This document shows positions 1-9,043 of a stretch of DNA of 64,000 nt, piece by piece (within the stretch, counting starts at the first letter, position 1; every line of letters begins with the position of its first letter). Made by a program: the position numbers and the translations under genes. The notes under the pieces were generated by a model. That model was not told the DNA's origin and searched no databases. It saw only the letters and a list, made by a program, of their open reading frames with translations. This DNA is from Parietichytrium sp. I65-24A. Taxonomy: Eukaryota; Sar; Bigyra; Thraustochytrida; Thraustochytriidae. Location of the stretch: assembly GCA_012862575.1 (NCBI GenBank), contig BLSF01000095.1, positions 1 through 64,000 of the forward strand, written 5' to 3'.

Positions 1-422
1 CCACTCGTCGCATCGATGTACAGCATCTCTCCGAGCTCCATCTTGAGTCGAGGACTCCACTTGCCTTGGTTCGTCATCGCGGAACCCGTGACAACTGGCA
101 GCATCCGCAGCGTACCCTTTTCCTGTACGGCGAGATCAAACTCACTCAAGCAGACCTTGTTCCGGTTGGAACCCCCGCCGCCGACGCTCTGGTTGTACTC
201 TTCGTCCACAAGCACAAACACCATGTCTGAGGCGGCGATGGTGTCTGCCTTTGATCTGGTCAGAGACTTGCGTCCGCCAGCGGCAGCCTCGGTAAAGTAC
301 GTAGACGAGGCAGACACAGTCAAGCCGTGTTTCTTCCCGAGCAATTCGCAAAGCTCTTTTGCAATATCGCTGGACGCTTGGCCGTGCGACAGGAACACTT
401 TTACCCCACTCGTTTGGCTCAT
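1..422 (-). CDS. TIR-domain protein, 3' part outside the window
   Basis: The minus strand is open from an ATG at 420-422 to the window edge (about 140 residues, C-terminus missing). The start of the protein reads VKVFLSHG, a TIR box 1-like strand followed by an amphipathic helix (SDIAKELCELL). Further on comes a second strand/helix pair ending in SDMVFVLVDEEYNQS, the position where TIR domains carry the conserved I..S...V.S..Y box 2/3 pattern, and then CLSEFDLAV. TIR domains act as protein-interaction modules or as NAD-cleaving enzymes in immunity and cell death; the catalytic Glu of the enzymatic class cannot be assigned with confidence here. The call rests on the fold pattern rather than on strong identity. 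The downstream domain architecture, which would tell adaptor from NADase, lies outside the window. Confidence 0.6.
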   Translation of the reverse strand, partial: MSQTSGVKVFLSHGQASSDIAKELCELLGKKHGLTVSASSTYFTEAAAGGRKSLTRSKADTIAASDMVFVLVDEEYNQSVGGGGSNRNKVCLSEFDLAVQEKGTLRMLPVVTGSAMTNQGKWSPRLKMELGEMLYIDATS

Positions 423-644
423 TTCCCTCGATCTCTTTCCGCTCGCCCCTCTCCTTTCCTGCTAGTCTGCCTGCCTTCCGCGTTTCTCTGCTGACTAGAC
501 CCTTCGCGATTCGGGCTTGAAAACTGGCAATGAGATGTCCCTCTGTCTCTCAAACGTGCGCGACCTTGTCTGGTCAGTCGGTCCTTGGATGCACGCTTCC
601 AGCTTTCTTTTCTTCCGTCCGGTCACCGCGACGTTGACACACTG

Positions 645-703
645 CCTCTCTCTCTCTCTCTCTATCTATCTCTCTATCTATCTATCTATCTATCTGTCTC
701 TCG
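645..703. repeat. CT / TATC compound microsatellite
   Basis: A run of CT dinucleotides passes into TATC tetranucleotides. It is low-complexity and lies in the promoter-side spacer of the TIR gene. Confidence 0.95.
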
Positions 704-1381
704 CAGACTGGCGTCTCGTCTCTTCTGTTCAACGTTGACTTGGTTGACTTTGGGCCGACTTGCGCAATCCAACTATCAAAAAAATGACTGTGAATTATCA
801 AGAAAAATTCGTCGTGCACACCTACTAAACACACGTACACACATACGATAGAGATGCACACGCTAGTACTCATTAACTGTGTTAAGCAGGTCTTATACTT
901 CTTGCTGTCAGTGAACTATTTGACTGTGATTGTGAGTATTGTGTTGGGGTGTACTCTAGGTGATGGGCACTGGTAGTATTTGCACGTAGCAATGTGACAA
1001 AGCGTCGATGCAAAAGAAGCAGAGGAGTTTCGAAGACAGCTGTTTTAAGAGTAGAAAAGTTCAAATGAGCATTTATTGGCTGATTGGTTTATTGATCTTT
1101 CTCTATTTCAATTTTAGAACAATCACAAAACGTTGATCATGTTGCAAAAAACTTGTGCACAGGGTCCTATCCGGCCTTCCAGTCTATATCCTAGAGCTGC
1201 TGGGTTGTTGGCGCTCCCACGCTGGAACAAAGAGCTGTTCCCCACATGCCTCCCTAATGTGACTATACCTTCCTATGCCTGATTGTTAGCCGAGGACTTA
1301 TCCAGCCTTAGAACATTGAGTTGAACAAATGACTGCGAAATTCTGAACTGACAGTGAGTTCATGTGAGTTCCGGTCTTCAA

Positions 1382-1432
1382 AAGTGAAGCCACGAAATGC
1401 AGCGTAAACAAACCCTATCGGGAGGTGGGGTG
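1382..1432. repeat. Dispersed short repeat (single arm copy)
   Basis: The segment AAGTGAAGCCACGAA followed by TGCAGCGTAAACAAACCCT and a GGAGGTGGGGTG tail recurs almost unchanged near 61.9-62.05 kb, where two arms form a perfect inverted repeat. Here only one arm is present. Confidence 0.8.
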
Positions 1433-1754
1433 GGTCTTGACGCGTAGATGAATCCTGAATCCTGGTTTTGACATGTGAAATTCTTTTGTTATTTCCAATG
1501 CTTGTATGACCCTGGCTTGTAGCTTCAAGCAAAGGAAGCAGCCCCTGCCATAGTGGGGTGCGAGGAAGAGCTATTTGCTCTTTTACGAGAAGATCCAGTT
1601 CTTGCTTATGCACAAAATGGTGTCTTTTGAGCACCATTTGCAGAGGAGCGCACATCCAGTAGACCACACAGAGCCGGCGGCCATTGATGCAAGAAAGCCT
1701 ACCGCAAGATTCTTTTCCAAAGACATGAGAGTGTAATGTTCAGAGGGTTTCTGG

Positions 1755-3068
1755 TTAGGAATCGGCAAAGACTTGGAGCAGAAGACGCGCGCGCCGTTCC
1801 GAGAGCTGTTCAGCCACGGTCTTTTTCGGAGTACGGGGTTTTGATGTCAATGCGTTGGGGTCCATGCTTTTGGCTCTTATCTTGCATCTTCGCAACGAGC
1901 TGCACTTTGACTCTTGTTTCCGGAGGGCTGCATACGCGTGGAGAAGCCCTGCACTAGTTCGATTGTCGCTGTGAAGGATTGTGCGCATCTGCAAAGTGTT
2001 CTGACGAAGCTGATGTGCTGCTCTCTGTGCAGCCGAGCTTTGGAGAGCAAGCGGTTCAGTGCGTGCTAGGTAGTTGTCCAACTCCATGCGAGCGTGTTCC
2101 CAAAATAGATGTACCACTTCGATCAGCCCGCGCAAAGCGTCTTGATCCCCCTTGCATGGATTGTCGATACTTTTGTGAAATCGAAGATCCATCCCGGGAA
2201 ACGCCAGGACAGCCGACGGCACCACAACACTTTGCGACGGTGGTGCGAGCGTCAAGCTCTTCAATTCTGAGGACTTTAGGAAGTACCACACAGGCTCGTT
2301 CATCTGCAACGACGCTGTGTTTTCCGCAACAAAGACAGCCATGCAAAGGGCCCTCACTCCCTCGCTGACCTTGACCAGATACACTTTCACGCGGACGGCA
2401 GATAAACCTCCTTTGAAAGAACACTGTCGCCCTTCATGCCAAAACTGGACGAAACCGCTGAACGCCAGCCACGCCCATGGAGCCGCTGGCTCGGGCATAG
2501 TGGCCCCGCCGTCTGCTACACTCGTGGCGCCTCCTCCTATCCCATTGCCCCCGCTTGCGGCGGGATTCGCTGCCGTGGATGCCAATAAAGACGACGACGA
2601 CGACGATGATGACAATGACGCCGAGGTCAACACCGCGTTTGATGAACCATTGGAATCGACCTGGACTCCCATGCCGGCACCTCCATTTCCTCTCTTCGCC
2701 CGAACGATCACCGCTGCCAGTCTGTTGAGGCCCAGGCCTACCGACGACTGATTCGCCCACGCTGCCAGCATCTTCTCCATAGCGCCAGCCCACACTCGGT
2801 GCTCCCCATTTCCATCCCCGTCCACGTCCTCTTCGTCCAAGTCCTCCTCTTCCACTGACGATGCCGATGAGAGCACCTCTCCAAGCCCTCCCAGCGCCAC
2901 CTGCTCCCCGCAGCATCCGCTGCTGCTGCTGCTTTCCCGCACCAACTCCCGCAGCTCTCCGAGGAAGCACTGCGCGCGCATGAACTCCGCCACTCCCAGC
3001 TCGCCCTCGCCATCCCCATCCCCATCCCCGCTCCGCGCTCTCTTCATGCTCCGTCCGCCGGCACGCAT
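1755..3068 (-). CDS. Unrecognised protein with low-complexity N-terminal half
   Basis: A 437-residue frame from the ATG at 3066-3068; the frame stays open upstream to 3443, but that part is Arg/Pro-rich and overlaps the neighbouring plus-strand gene, so I exclude it. A second ATG seven codons in (MKRARSG) is also possible. The first ~180 residues are acidic and Ser/Gly-rich (Asp-Gly repeats, a poly-Ser run). The C-terminal ~250 residues look like a folded domain (GFVQFWHEG, VRVKVYLVKVSEG, EPVWYFLKSSELK) and end in a basic helix. I recognise no family. Acidic and basic low-complexity tracts suggest a nuclear protein, but that is only inference. It is transcribed divergently from the UPF0489 gene. 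Confidence 0.6.
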   Translation of the reverse strand: MRAGGRSMKRARSGDGDGDGEGELGVAEFMRAQCFLGELRELVRESSSSSGCCGEQVALGGLGEVLSSASSVEEEDLDEEDVDGDGNGEHRVWAGAMEKMLAAWANQSSVGLGLNRLAAVIVRAKRGNGGAGMGVQVDSNGSSNAVLTSASLSSSSSSSSLLASTAANPAASGGNGIGGGATSVADGGATMPEPAAPWAWLAFSGFVQFWHEGRQCSFKGGLSAVRVKVYLVKVSEGVRALCMAVFVAENTASLQMNEPVWYFLKSSELKSLTLAPPSQSVVVPSAVLAFPGMDLRFHKSIDNPCKGDQDALRGLIEVVHLFWEHARMELDNYLARTEPLALQSSAAQRAAHQLRQNTLQMRTILHSDNRTSAGLLHAYAALRKQESKCSSLRRCKIRAKSMDPNALTSKPRTPKKTVAEQLSERRARLLLQVFADS

Positions 3069-3393
3069 CTCCCCTCCCAAACACCCTTCCCGCCCGCGTG
3101 TCCCCGCTCCAGTGTCCCCGCTGCGTACACCGCATACACCGCGTACACTGCGTACGCGCACAAGTGTCCGCGGACCCCCTTGAGGAGGAGATGGAGAAGA
3201 TGGAGCGAGATGGGGATGGAGGGGATGGGGACAGGGGCGCGGCCAAGCTGAGCGAGGAGGAGCAGAGCGTGCAGCGGAAGAGACTGCTGGCGGCGAAGAG
3301 ACGAAGGGAGGCGCTGCAGCAAGAGGCCGATGATGGTTGCGGCAGTGACGGCAGTGACGCAGGGAGCAGAGTGCGGGGCGGGCGAAGAGGAGG

Positions 3394-4710
3394 GTGAGGA
3401 GCAGGGCGAGACCGCTGCCGGTGTACGTGTCGAACCAGCACAACGGGGCGCTGGTGAACCTGCATCAGGCGATCAGGTGCTCGGAAGTCGCCTTTGAAGG
3501 ACTCGCCATGATGCACGTCGACTCGCATCCGGACATGATGGTGCCGCCCGATATGCCTGCCAAGACTGTCTTTGAACCACGCGAACTGCATCGCCAGCTC
3601 GCCGGCTCAGAGACTGGCATTGCTGAATTCATACTCCCCGCTGTGTTTGCAGGCCATGTGGAGAGTGTTGCTTGGATCAGGCCGCCCTGGGCCTCTCAGA
3701 TTCGGGATGGCTTGCACGAGTTCAAGGTTGGCCGACTACTGGAAAAAAAGTGCACCGCAGCAAATACTGGCGTGGAAGTACATGAGCTAGGAGGAGACGA
3801 CGGCCACAACGACGATGACGAAGACGACAACGGCCCTTTAAGGGTCACAAGCGTGGTCCCATATTATTCCGACGAAGGTTTGAATGCACGAGAGTGTGAT
3901 CTCGTGGAAACAAAGCCATTGCGGCTGCACGTCACCCTCTTGAAGGACTGGGATATAGATGTCGCGCATTCCTTTCTGTCCAGACTTGCGGGCGGCACTT
4001 CGAAGAGGGACTGGTTCTTGGATATCTGTTTGGACTACTTTTCGGTCAACAATCCGTTTCGAGATGATTTCCAGAGTAAGACCAGCGCAAAGGCTCTGGA
4101 AACTTTGATAGGCGTTTACGCTTTCGAGGGTATACGATGGGTTGCCATGGAGACTGAAAGAAATCTATCTTCCGACGATGATAAAATCCTGTCAAGCTCT
4201 GCGACTCAGAACGCTCTGAAAGCCCGCTTTGACGCCATTCTTGACGAGATGTATGCTTATGCATTGGCACAGACATGGGATCATTTGAAGGAAGAGAACC
4301 TTTGTTCCTCGCTCGCTCACGAGTTCGTAAACTTTGACGAGGGAGCGGCTCGAGCCAAGTGCTTCTTGGCATTTTTGAAGGATGCGACCCCAGACACCAT
4401 AGCATTGGCACAGTCTTGCGGTCCGAACCTGGACCTGCCACACCATCGAAGCGAGATGGCTCTGATAGAGATTATGATTAATGATCTCGAAGACTACCTG
4501 ATGACCTTGAAGAATCGATCCTGCATTCCAAACATCGTGACTATTGCCAAATCTTCCAGTGATGAATTCGACTATACGCCCAAGGACCAAATCAACAACA
4601 TATTGGAAAGATCGTTGAAAATGCTGAATCGTTTATACGGTGAGCTCGATGTTGAGTACGATTTAGACGAGCTCGAAGACGCCTCGGATGAAGATGCAAC
4701 GCAACAATAG
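3394..4710 (+). CDS. UPF0489 (C5orf22-like) protein, start unresolved
   Basis: About 430 residues matching the UPF0489 family, an arginase/deacetylase-like fold of unknown activity. Visible signatures are the N-terminal LPVYVSNQHN, HVDSHPDMM (metal-ligand-like HxDxH), MPAKTVFEP, AVFAGHVESVAWIRPPWA, the FKVGR segment, KPLRLHVTLLKDWD and DICLDYFSVNNPF. The C-terminus is acidic. Family homology begins at codon 7 of this frame, yet the frame opens with GTG; its first ATG (3508) lies inside the conserved region and would delete the first strand, and in-frame stops lie just upstream (3355-3357). A frame shifted relative to this one, with an ATG at 3191, encodes a charged helix-like leader and ends at 3397. 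A short indel, an unusual tiny intron, or a non-AUG start is therefore needed. Coordinates given are those of the open frame. Confidence 0.8.
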   Translation: MRSRARPLPVYVSNQHNGALVNLHQAIRCSEVAFEGLAMMHVDSHPDMMVPPDMPAKTVFEPRELHRQLAGSETGIAEFILPAVFAGHVESVAWIRPPWASQIRDGLHEFKVGRLLEKKCTAANTGVEVHELGGDDGHNDDDEDDNGPLRVTSVVPYYSDEGLNARECDLVETKPLRLHVTLLKDWDIDVAHSFLSRLAGGTSKRDWFLDICLDYFSVNNPFRDDFQSKTSAKALETLIGVYAFEGIRWVAMETERNLSSDDDKILSSSATQNALKARFDAILDEMYAYALAQTWDHLKEENLCSSLAHEFVNFDEGAARAKCFLAFLKDATPDTIALAQSCGPNLDLPHHRSEMALIEIMINDLEDYLMTLKNRSCIPNIVTIAKSSSDEFDYTPKDQINNILERSLKMLNRLYGELDVEYDLDELEDASDEDATQQ

Positions 4711-4890
4711 GTTTTGCCTGGCTGCCGTGCAAATCAGATCTCGAAAGCGTATATCTGCAGGAAGCATGACTAAAACGACGGTGGTAATTTATTCAGGAAA
4801 TTATGTTTTCAGCATCACTTATTCTCTCAGACAATTCTCTAGCCATCTTTCGGTGCAGATTCAGACTACACTATCACATCCTCCTTGAAC
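4711..4890. other. Short spacer after UPF0489 gene
   Basis: Non-coding, A/T-rich 3' flank of the UPF0489 gene, leading into the tandem repeats that follow. Confidence 0.5.
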
Positions 4891-4995
4891 AATTTTTACA
4901 GCGAATCAGAAGGGAAGATCATATCAATTTTTACAGCGAATCAGAAGGGAAGATCATATCAATTTTTACAGCGAATCAGAAGGGAAGATCATATC
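4891..4995. repeat. 35-bp tandem repeat, three copies
   Basis: Three identical 35-bp units beginning AATTTTTACAGCGAATCAGA start at 4891, 4926 and 4961. The third runs directly into the first ~780-bp satellite unit, so this array marks its left junction. Confidence 0.95.
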
Positions 4996-6270
4996 GACTG
5001 CATGAAACAAAAAAGTCGGCACCAGCGAAGAAGCCCACGCATTGTCGGGATGCTCGTGTTCAACTCTCTGATGCCGAAGATAGGGGTTGTTGCTGTTTGG
5101 AGACGAGAGGGGAGATCTCGAGAACTTTCCAGCCAAAGTTCATTTCTGTGTTTGCACTTTTCACTTCTCCATTTCACAGGTTGTATGAATGGATCAGTGC
5201 TAGTACTCACTTCAGTTTTTGGTTCACAGCGTTTTTTTGTCTACGGGCAGCTATGCATTCTGGGAAAGCCCCCCTGCCCGGTCATGTGCTACATCCTGTC
5301 GATCATGTCGTTTGTTGAAAGAATTGTGAACCCGCTGTGAACATCCCCGACCATTTGGTTTGCCGGCGCTGCTCAAATAGCTTGGCAAACGAGGATCCAA
5401 AGTCCGCGACATCCTCTTCCAAATCCAACATATCCGCTGACTATGAAGGTGTTAAAGCCCTCTAGTATTCCAGGAATGTTCCAATTTTCCTTTTGTTGTT
5501 AGAAAATTTTGATGACCGATAGATTGCTTGGTTGCAGTGCCAGTGTTGTCTCAGGCGGCCGAGATGCATTCCAAAAGGAGGAGAATATCCATTCCTCAGA
5601 ATCGAGCTGCATCCATCCCGGTGTCAACAAAAGAGCTGGCAAACGAATGCAAGTTTTTTAGCTTCGCTTTGGCTGGGTGGAACCAAGAATAGTATAGTCA
5701 GAATCAGAATCAGGATTGAATTTAGATGGTTGTAGGTCCGCGTATCTCCGTGTCGATGAAAACCAAGCTGTTGATAAAGTAAGAGAAAACAAAAAAAAGT
5801 CGGCACCAGCGAAGAAGCCCACGCATTGTCGGGATGCCCGTGTTCAACTCTGTGATGCCGAAGATAGGGGTTGTGCTGTTTGGAGACGAGAGGGGAGATC
5901 TCGAGAACTTTCCAGCTAAAGTTCATTTCTGTGTTTGCACTTTTCACTTCTCCATTTCATAGGTTGTATGAATGGATCACTGCTAGTACTCACTTCAGTT
6001 TTGGTTCACAGCGTTTTTTTGTCTACGGGCAGCTATGCATTCTGGGAAAGCCCCCCTGCCCGGTCATGTGCTACATCCTGTCGATCATGTCGTTTGTTGA
6101 AAGAATTGTGAACCTGCTGTGAACATCCCCGACCATCTGGTTCGCCGGCGCTCCTCAAATAGCTTGGCAAACGAGGATCCAAAGTCCGCAACATCCTCTT
6201 CCAAATCCAACATATCCGCTCACTATGAAGACTGCCAGTGTTAGAGCCCTCTAGTATTCCAGGAATGTTC
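4996..6270 (+). repeat. ~780-bp satellite, left cluster (two units)
   Basis: Two direct copies of a long unit; the anchor GTCGGCACCAGCGAAGAAG starts at 5015 and 5799 (784 bp apart). The same unit occurs four more times at 52.4-55.4 kb in the same orientation. Short frames open in several phases in each copy, but single-base differences between copies (for example one T fewer in the run near 5998) shift them. No frame is consistently conserved, so I regard the unit as non-coding. No tRNA, 5S rRNA or snRNA signature was recognised in it. Confidence 0.9.
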
Positions 6271-6324
6271 CAATTTTCCATCAGATTGATTTTTATATTT
6301 TTTGTCGAAGCCGGTGTGTTGATT

Positions 6325-6440
6325 TCTAAGGACAGCGATGCATTTTGAGAATGCGCCCCTGCTCGGCAGTGTACTGCAACATGATCACAGCCATTGGTTT
6401 GCCGGCACTGCTCAAACGGCTTAGCAGTTTCGCAGTTGAG
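6325..6440 (+). repeat. Decayed fragment of the ~780-bp satellite
   Basis: The stretch from GCGATGCATTTTGAGAATGC to CACTGCTCAAACGGCTTAGC aligns by eye, with many substitutions and gaps, to the block in the intact units that begins GCAGCTATGCATTCTGGGAA and ends with GGTTTGCCGGCGCTGCTCAA. The spacer between the two landmarks is shorter than in intact copies. It is an older copy just downstream of the two young ones. Confidence 0.65.
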
Positions 6441-6656
6441 AATTGAAGCGATGTGCCTTTCATTCCTAAAGAACATGTAAAAGCCATAGCTTGAGTAGAA
6501 CTTATGTTACTTATTTTGCTTTTTCAAAAGAAAGACAGCTTTCGTTTCTGACTCTACATCATGGTATGGAGGAGTAACGGGGTGGGAAAAACCGTATCCT
6601 CTCCACGCACGTAGGGCATCCGCTGTTTCACATTAACGGCAACAAACGACCATGCA

Positions 6657-7949
6657 TCATTTTGCCGATTGATAGTGCGCGATAAGCTCTTCCAATGTGT
6701 CCGGCAGCTTGCTCGCAAGTAGTTCAAGTTGTCTCGTGAGCTTCGATGCCTCTGAGGGACCAACACAGACAGTAGAGATTTCATAAGCTTGCGCAAATGC
6801 TTTTTGGGCCTCTTCTCGTTTTCCGAGCTTGAACAAAACTTGCCCGTAACGGTCCAAATGAATAACTCGCTCGTGATGAAACGGCGGCAGACAATAGTCG
6901 ATTCCCTTCATTACCTGCTGCCAGTTTTCCAGAGTGGTATCAGGGTCGTCGTTTCCACTAGCCTGATCGTGAGCATCGTTTGCAACTGCCAAGAAAATTA
7001 GGTGGTGCTCTGGGCGGATCAGCGTTAGATCAGGCTCCATGTCAAGGTTCGCCATAGCGTTAGCCTCTGCAGCTTTGTACCGCTTCGAGTCCTCTGGCGA
7101 AGCCCAATATCCGCACGCTGGGGCTTGGCATCTGAACACATCAGTCTCGGCACCTCCAAATGGGCATACTACGTGATCTGGGTCCCTGGGGCAGACGAAT
7201 GCACGGCATTTGTCCGGCTCTGCACCAGAGCATTTCGAGCACTCACACTGAAAGCCGTACGACTCGTAGAGAGCAGTTTGGCGCTCCACAGTCGGCTCAT
7301 AGAACTGGTTCAGGTAGTCGATGCTGATGGGCTCCCCGGCCTGGATCGGGCGAGTCGCAACTACACGCATCGTGGACGCATCGGTTGAAAAATTACAGTT
7401 CGGGGAGCAGCTATGTTCACAAATGCAAGCTTTTGGAAACAGTCCAGAGCCGCCCAGGTCCTCTAGCGTGTGGGAGTTGGTGTTGAGAACTCCGATCATT
7501 CGTGCCAACTCATCCTGCGAGATCTTCTTTTCCGTAATAATTTTCTTCATGGAGTCGGATTGTGATACTTGCTCGGCTGCCTCCTTTGCTTTGTCAAAAT
7601 TAGCTACACTCATCCCCGCCAATGCTACGTCTCTTGCTTCCTTCGGCTTGGCGCACAAAAGCAGTAGCGTTCTCGCTTTGTCAATCTCCCCGATTGCTTC
7701 GCAGTCTGCAAGCTCGTTTTCGAGGTCATTTAAATTTGCCGCCATGCGTCCTCCAAACAAGGCCCTCGCGGCCTTGCAGTTCTTCACGCTGTGCATGGCT
7801 TGACACCCAATGCATTTGTCCTCATCCCAGCTCGCAAACACCAAAGCCTCATCGCGCAGCACCTCCTCCCCAGGGTTCAAGTTGCGCGTGGCCACAAACG
7901 ACCTGCCCTTCTTCTCGGACTGAACAATCTCCACCGGCGAGGTCGCCAT
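6657..7949 (-). CDS. SMYD-like SET-domain methyltransferase
   Basis: A 430-residue protein; I start at the ATG at 7947-7949 because the upstream extension opens on TTG. The N-terminal half of the SET domain is GRSFVATRNLNPGEEVL. The SAM/substrate block CEHSCSPNC is at residues 177-185, and GEPISIDYL follows as the C-terminal SET motif. Post-SET cysteines come next (CECSKC), with further CxxC pairs and a C-terminal helical, TPR-like region (HERVIHLDRYGQVLFKLGK...). The order matches SMYD lysine methyltransferases. Where SMYDs insert a MYND zinc finger, only CIGC and a few scattered cysteines remain, so the finger is absent or degenerate. The substrate, histone or non-histone, cannot be told from sequence. 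The gene is followed by the satellite cluster. Confidence 0.8.
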   Translation of the reverse strand: MATSPVEIVQSEKKGRSFVATRNLNPGEEVLRDEALVFASWDEDKCIGCQAMHSVKNCKAARALFGGRMAANLNDLENELADCEAIGEIDKARTLLLLCAKPKEARDVALAGMSVANFDKAKEAAEQVSQSDSMKKIITEKKISQDELARMIGVLNTNSHTLEDLGGSGLFPKACICEHSCSPNCNFSTDASTMRVVATRPIQAGEPISIDYLNQFYEPTVERQTALYESYGFQCECSKCSGAEPDKCRAFVCPRDPDHVVCPFGGAETDVFRCQAPACGYWASPEDSKRYKAAEANAMANLDMEPDLTLIRPEHHLIFLAVANDAHDQASGNDDPDTTLENWQQVMKGIDYCLPPFHHERVIHLDRYGQVLFKLGKREEAQKAFAQAYEISTVCVGPSEASKLTRQLELLASKLPDTLEELIAHYQSAK

Positions 7950-9043
7950 TTGCTCTGTCAACCTCCCAACCTTCCCGTCCTACTATATTCAACGCGACAG
8001 CCGCCTCCAAGCCTCCAAGTCTCGCCCAACAACCCCCGATCTCCCGATCTCCGTCCACGCGATGCAAGCCGCGTCTGCAATCAAATCCCTACAAGCTCAG
8101 CCAGACGCCGTGATGTAACAAGCCCACCCTCGAAAAGCAACGCCAACACCAACACCAACGCCGACGGCAATTGCCAATTGCCAATTGCCAATTGCCAAAA
8201 GCCAGATGCCAAATACCGTCGAAGAGACAAATGCGAGATTCGCGCACCGCGTCTCTGCTCCCACGCACCGCCAAGGAGACAAAGGCCGCGCACACTTGAC
8301 GTGAGTATTGAGTGTGTTGATGAGTATTGGTTGGGCAAAAGAGTGAGATGAGAGTGTATTGGAGGGATGAGAAGACGAGCCAAGTTGCTGCTTGTTTGAC
8401 GTCGATGATGATCGATTATGGATGTGATGTGCTGATGTGAGAAAGTGTTGTTGTTGCTGTTGTTGTTCTCGTAGTTTGCATGCACGTTTGAACGTGATTT
8501 GTTTTTTTCGTTTGTTTTTTTGCAAAATTGAAAGAAAAGTAAGAAAAGAAAGAGCCTTGTCGGTGGGAAAATGAGTGATGGTAGCATTGGTTGCCACGTT
8601 CCGAGAAACCATTGTGATTTCACAATTGTTTCCCTTGCGCACTTTATGCACCTCTCTGCCCTCTTCCTTACATCATATCCATATCGCCGTCTAAAACTCA
8701 AACCCATTATAATATAGGTTACATATGCACATATTCCTGTCAGCACTCTCCATTTTGCGATGCTCAATATCGCGGTAATGCTCGTAACTAATTCTACGCC
8801 TCCGAAGATGTAAGGATCTCTATAGTTTTGTCGTAACATTGGCTTCCCCAGATGGAGGAACGAACGAAGGAAGAGTTCCATCAAAACTTGACAGGTTTTG
8901 CGAGCACTGCGAATACATACTCGAGTGCGTACTCAGTACCGATGAGTGTGCTCGCTTGGCGATGTGCGGTCACTGGAATTGCGCAATAATTTGTGCTTTA
9001 GGAGACAGTCAGGTTTAGTTTGCTTGTGAGAGAGTGTGCCGAG
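7950..9043. other. Intergenic spacer between divergent genes; possible small membrane ORF
   Basis: This is the shared upstream region of the SET and AlkB genes. It holds an ATTGCCA tandem repeat (8169-8201), TTG-rich DNA near 8445-8470 and a GTACTCAGTACC palindrome at 8929-8940. A minus-strand frame from ATG 8881 encodes about 75 residues with one or two plausible membrane segments (GGVELVTSITAILSIAKW). It then continues into low-complexity Asn/Gln/His sequence down to 8081. I do not accept the long frame as a gene; the first third could be a real small exon. Confidence 0.4.
8169..8201. repeat. 7-bp ATTGCCA tandem repeat
   Basis: About four consecutive ATTGCCA units, ending AAAGCCAGATGCCAAATACC. 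Confidence 0.9.

Larger units (their letters stand above)
423..1754. other. Intergenic region with microsatellite and one dispersed-repeat copy
   Basis: I see no well-supported gene. A CT/TATC microsatellite lies at 645-703 and a copy of a dispersed short repeat at about 1382-1432. A 47-codon minus-strand frame (ATG at 1726, ending at 1583) encodes one hydrophobic stretch, but it has no other support and sits directly beyond the stop codon of the next gene. Confidence 0.6.

Noticed and set aside
3068-3443. N-terminal extension of the unrecognised gene up to 3443
   Set aside because: Arg/Pro/Gly-rich, opens without a convincing start and overlaps the conserved start of the opposite-strand UPF0489 gene.
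4989-5340. Overlapping 60-170-codon frames on both strands within the satellite units, repeated in every copy
   Set aside because: They recur because the DNA recurs. Single-base length differences between copies shift the frames, and no one frame is preserved.
5010-5460. tRNA, 5S rRNA or spliced-leader gene within the ~780-bp unit
   Set aside because: I searched for B-box GGTTCRANYC, 5S-like internal promoters and Sm-type sites and saw no convincing set.
8081-8640. Long minus-strand frame downstream of 8884
   Set aside because: Most of it is Asn/Gln/His low-complexity and repeat-derived (ATTGCCA array); only the first third might be real.
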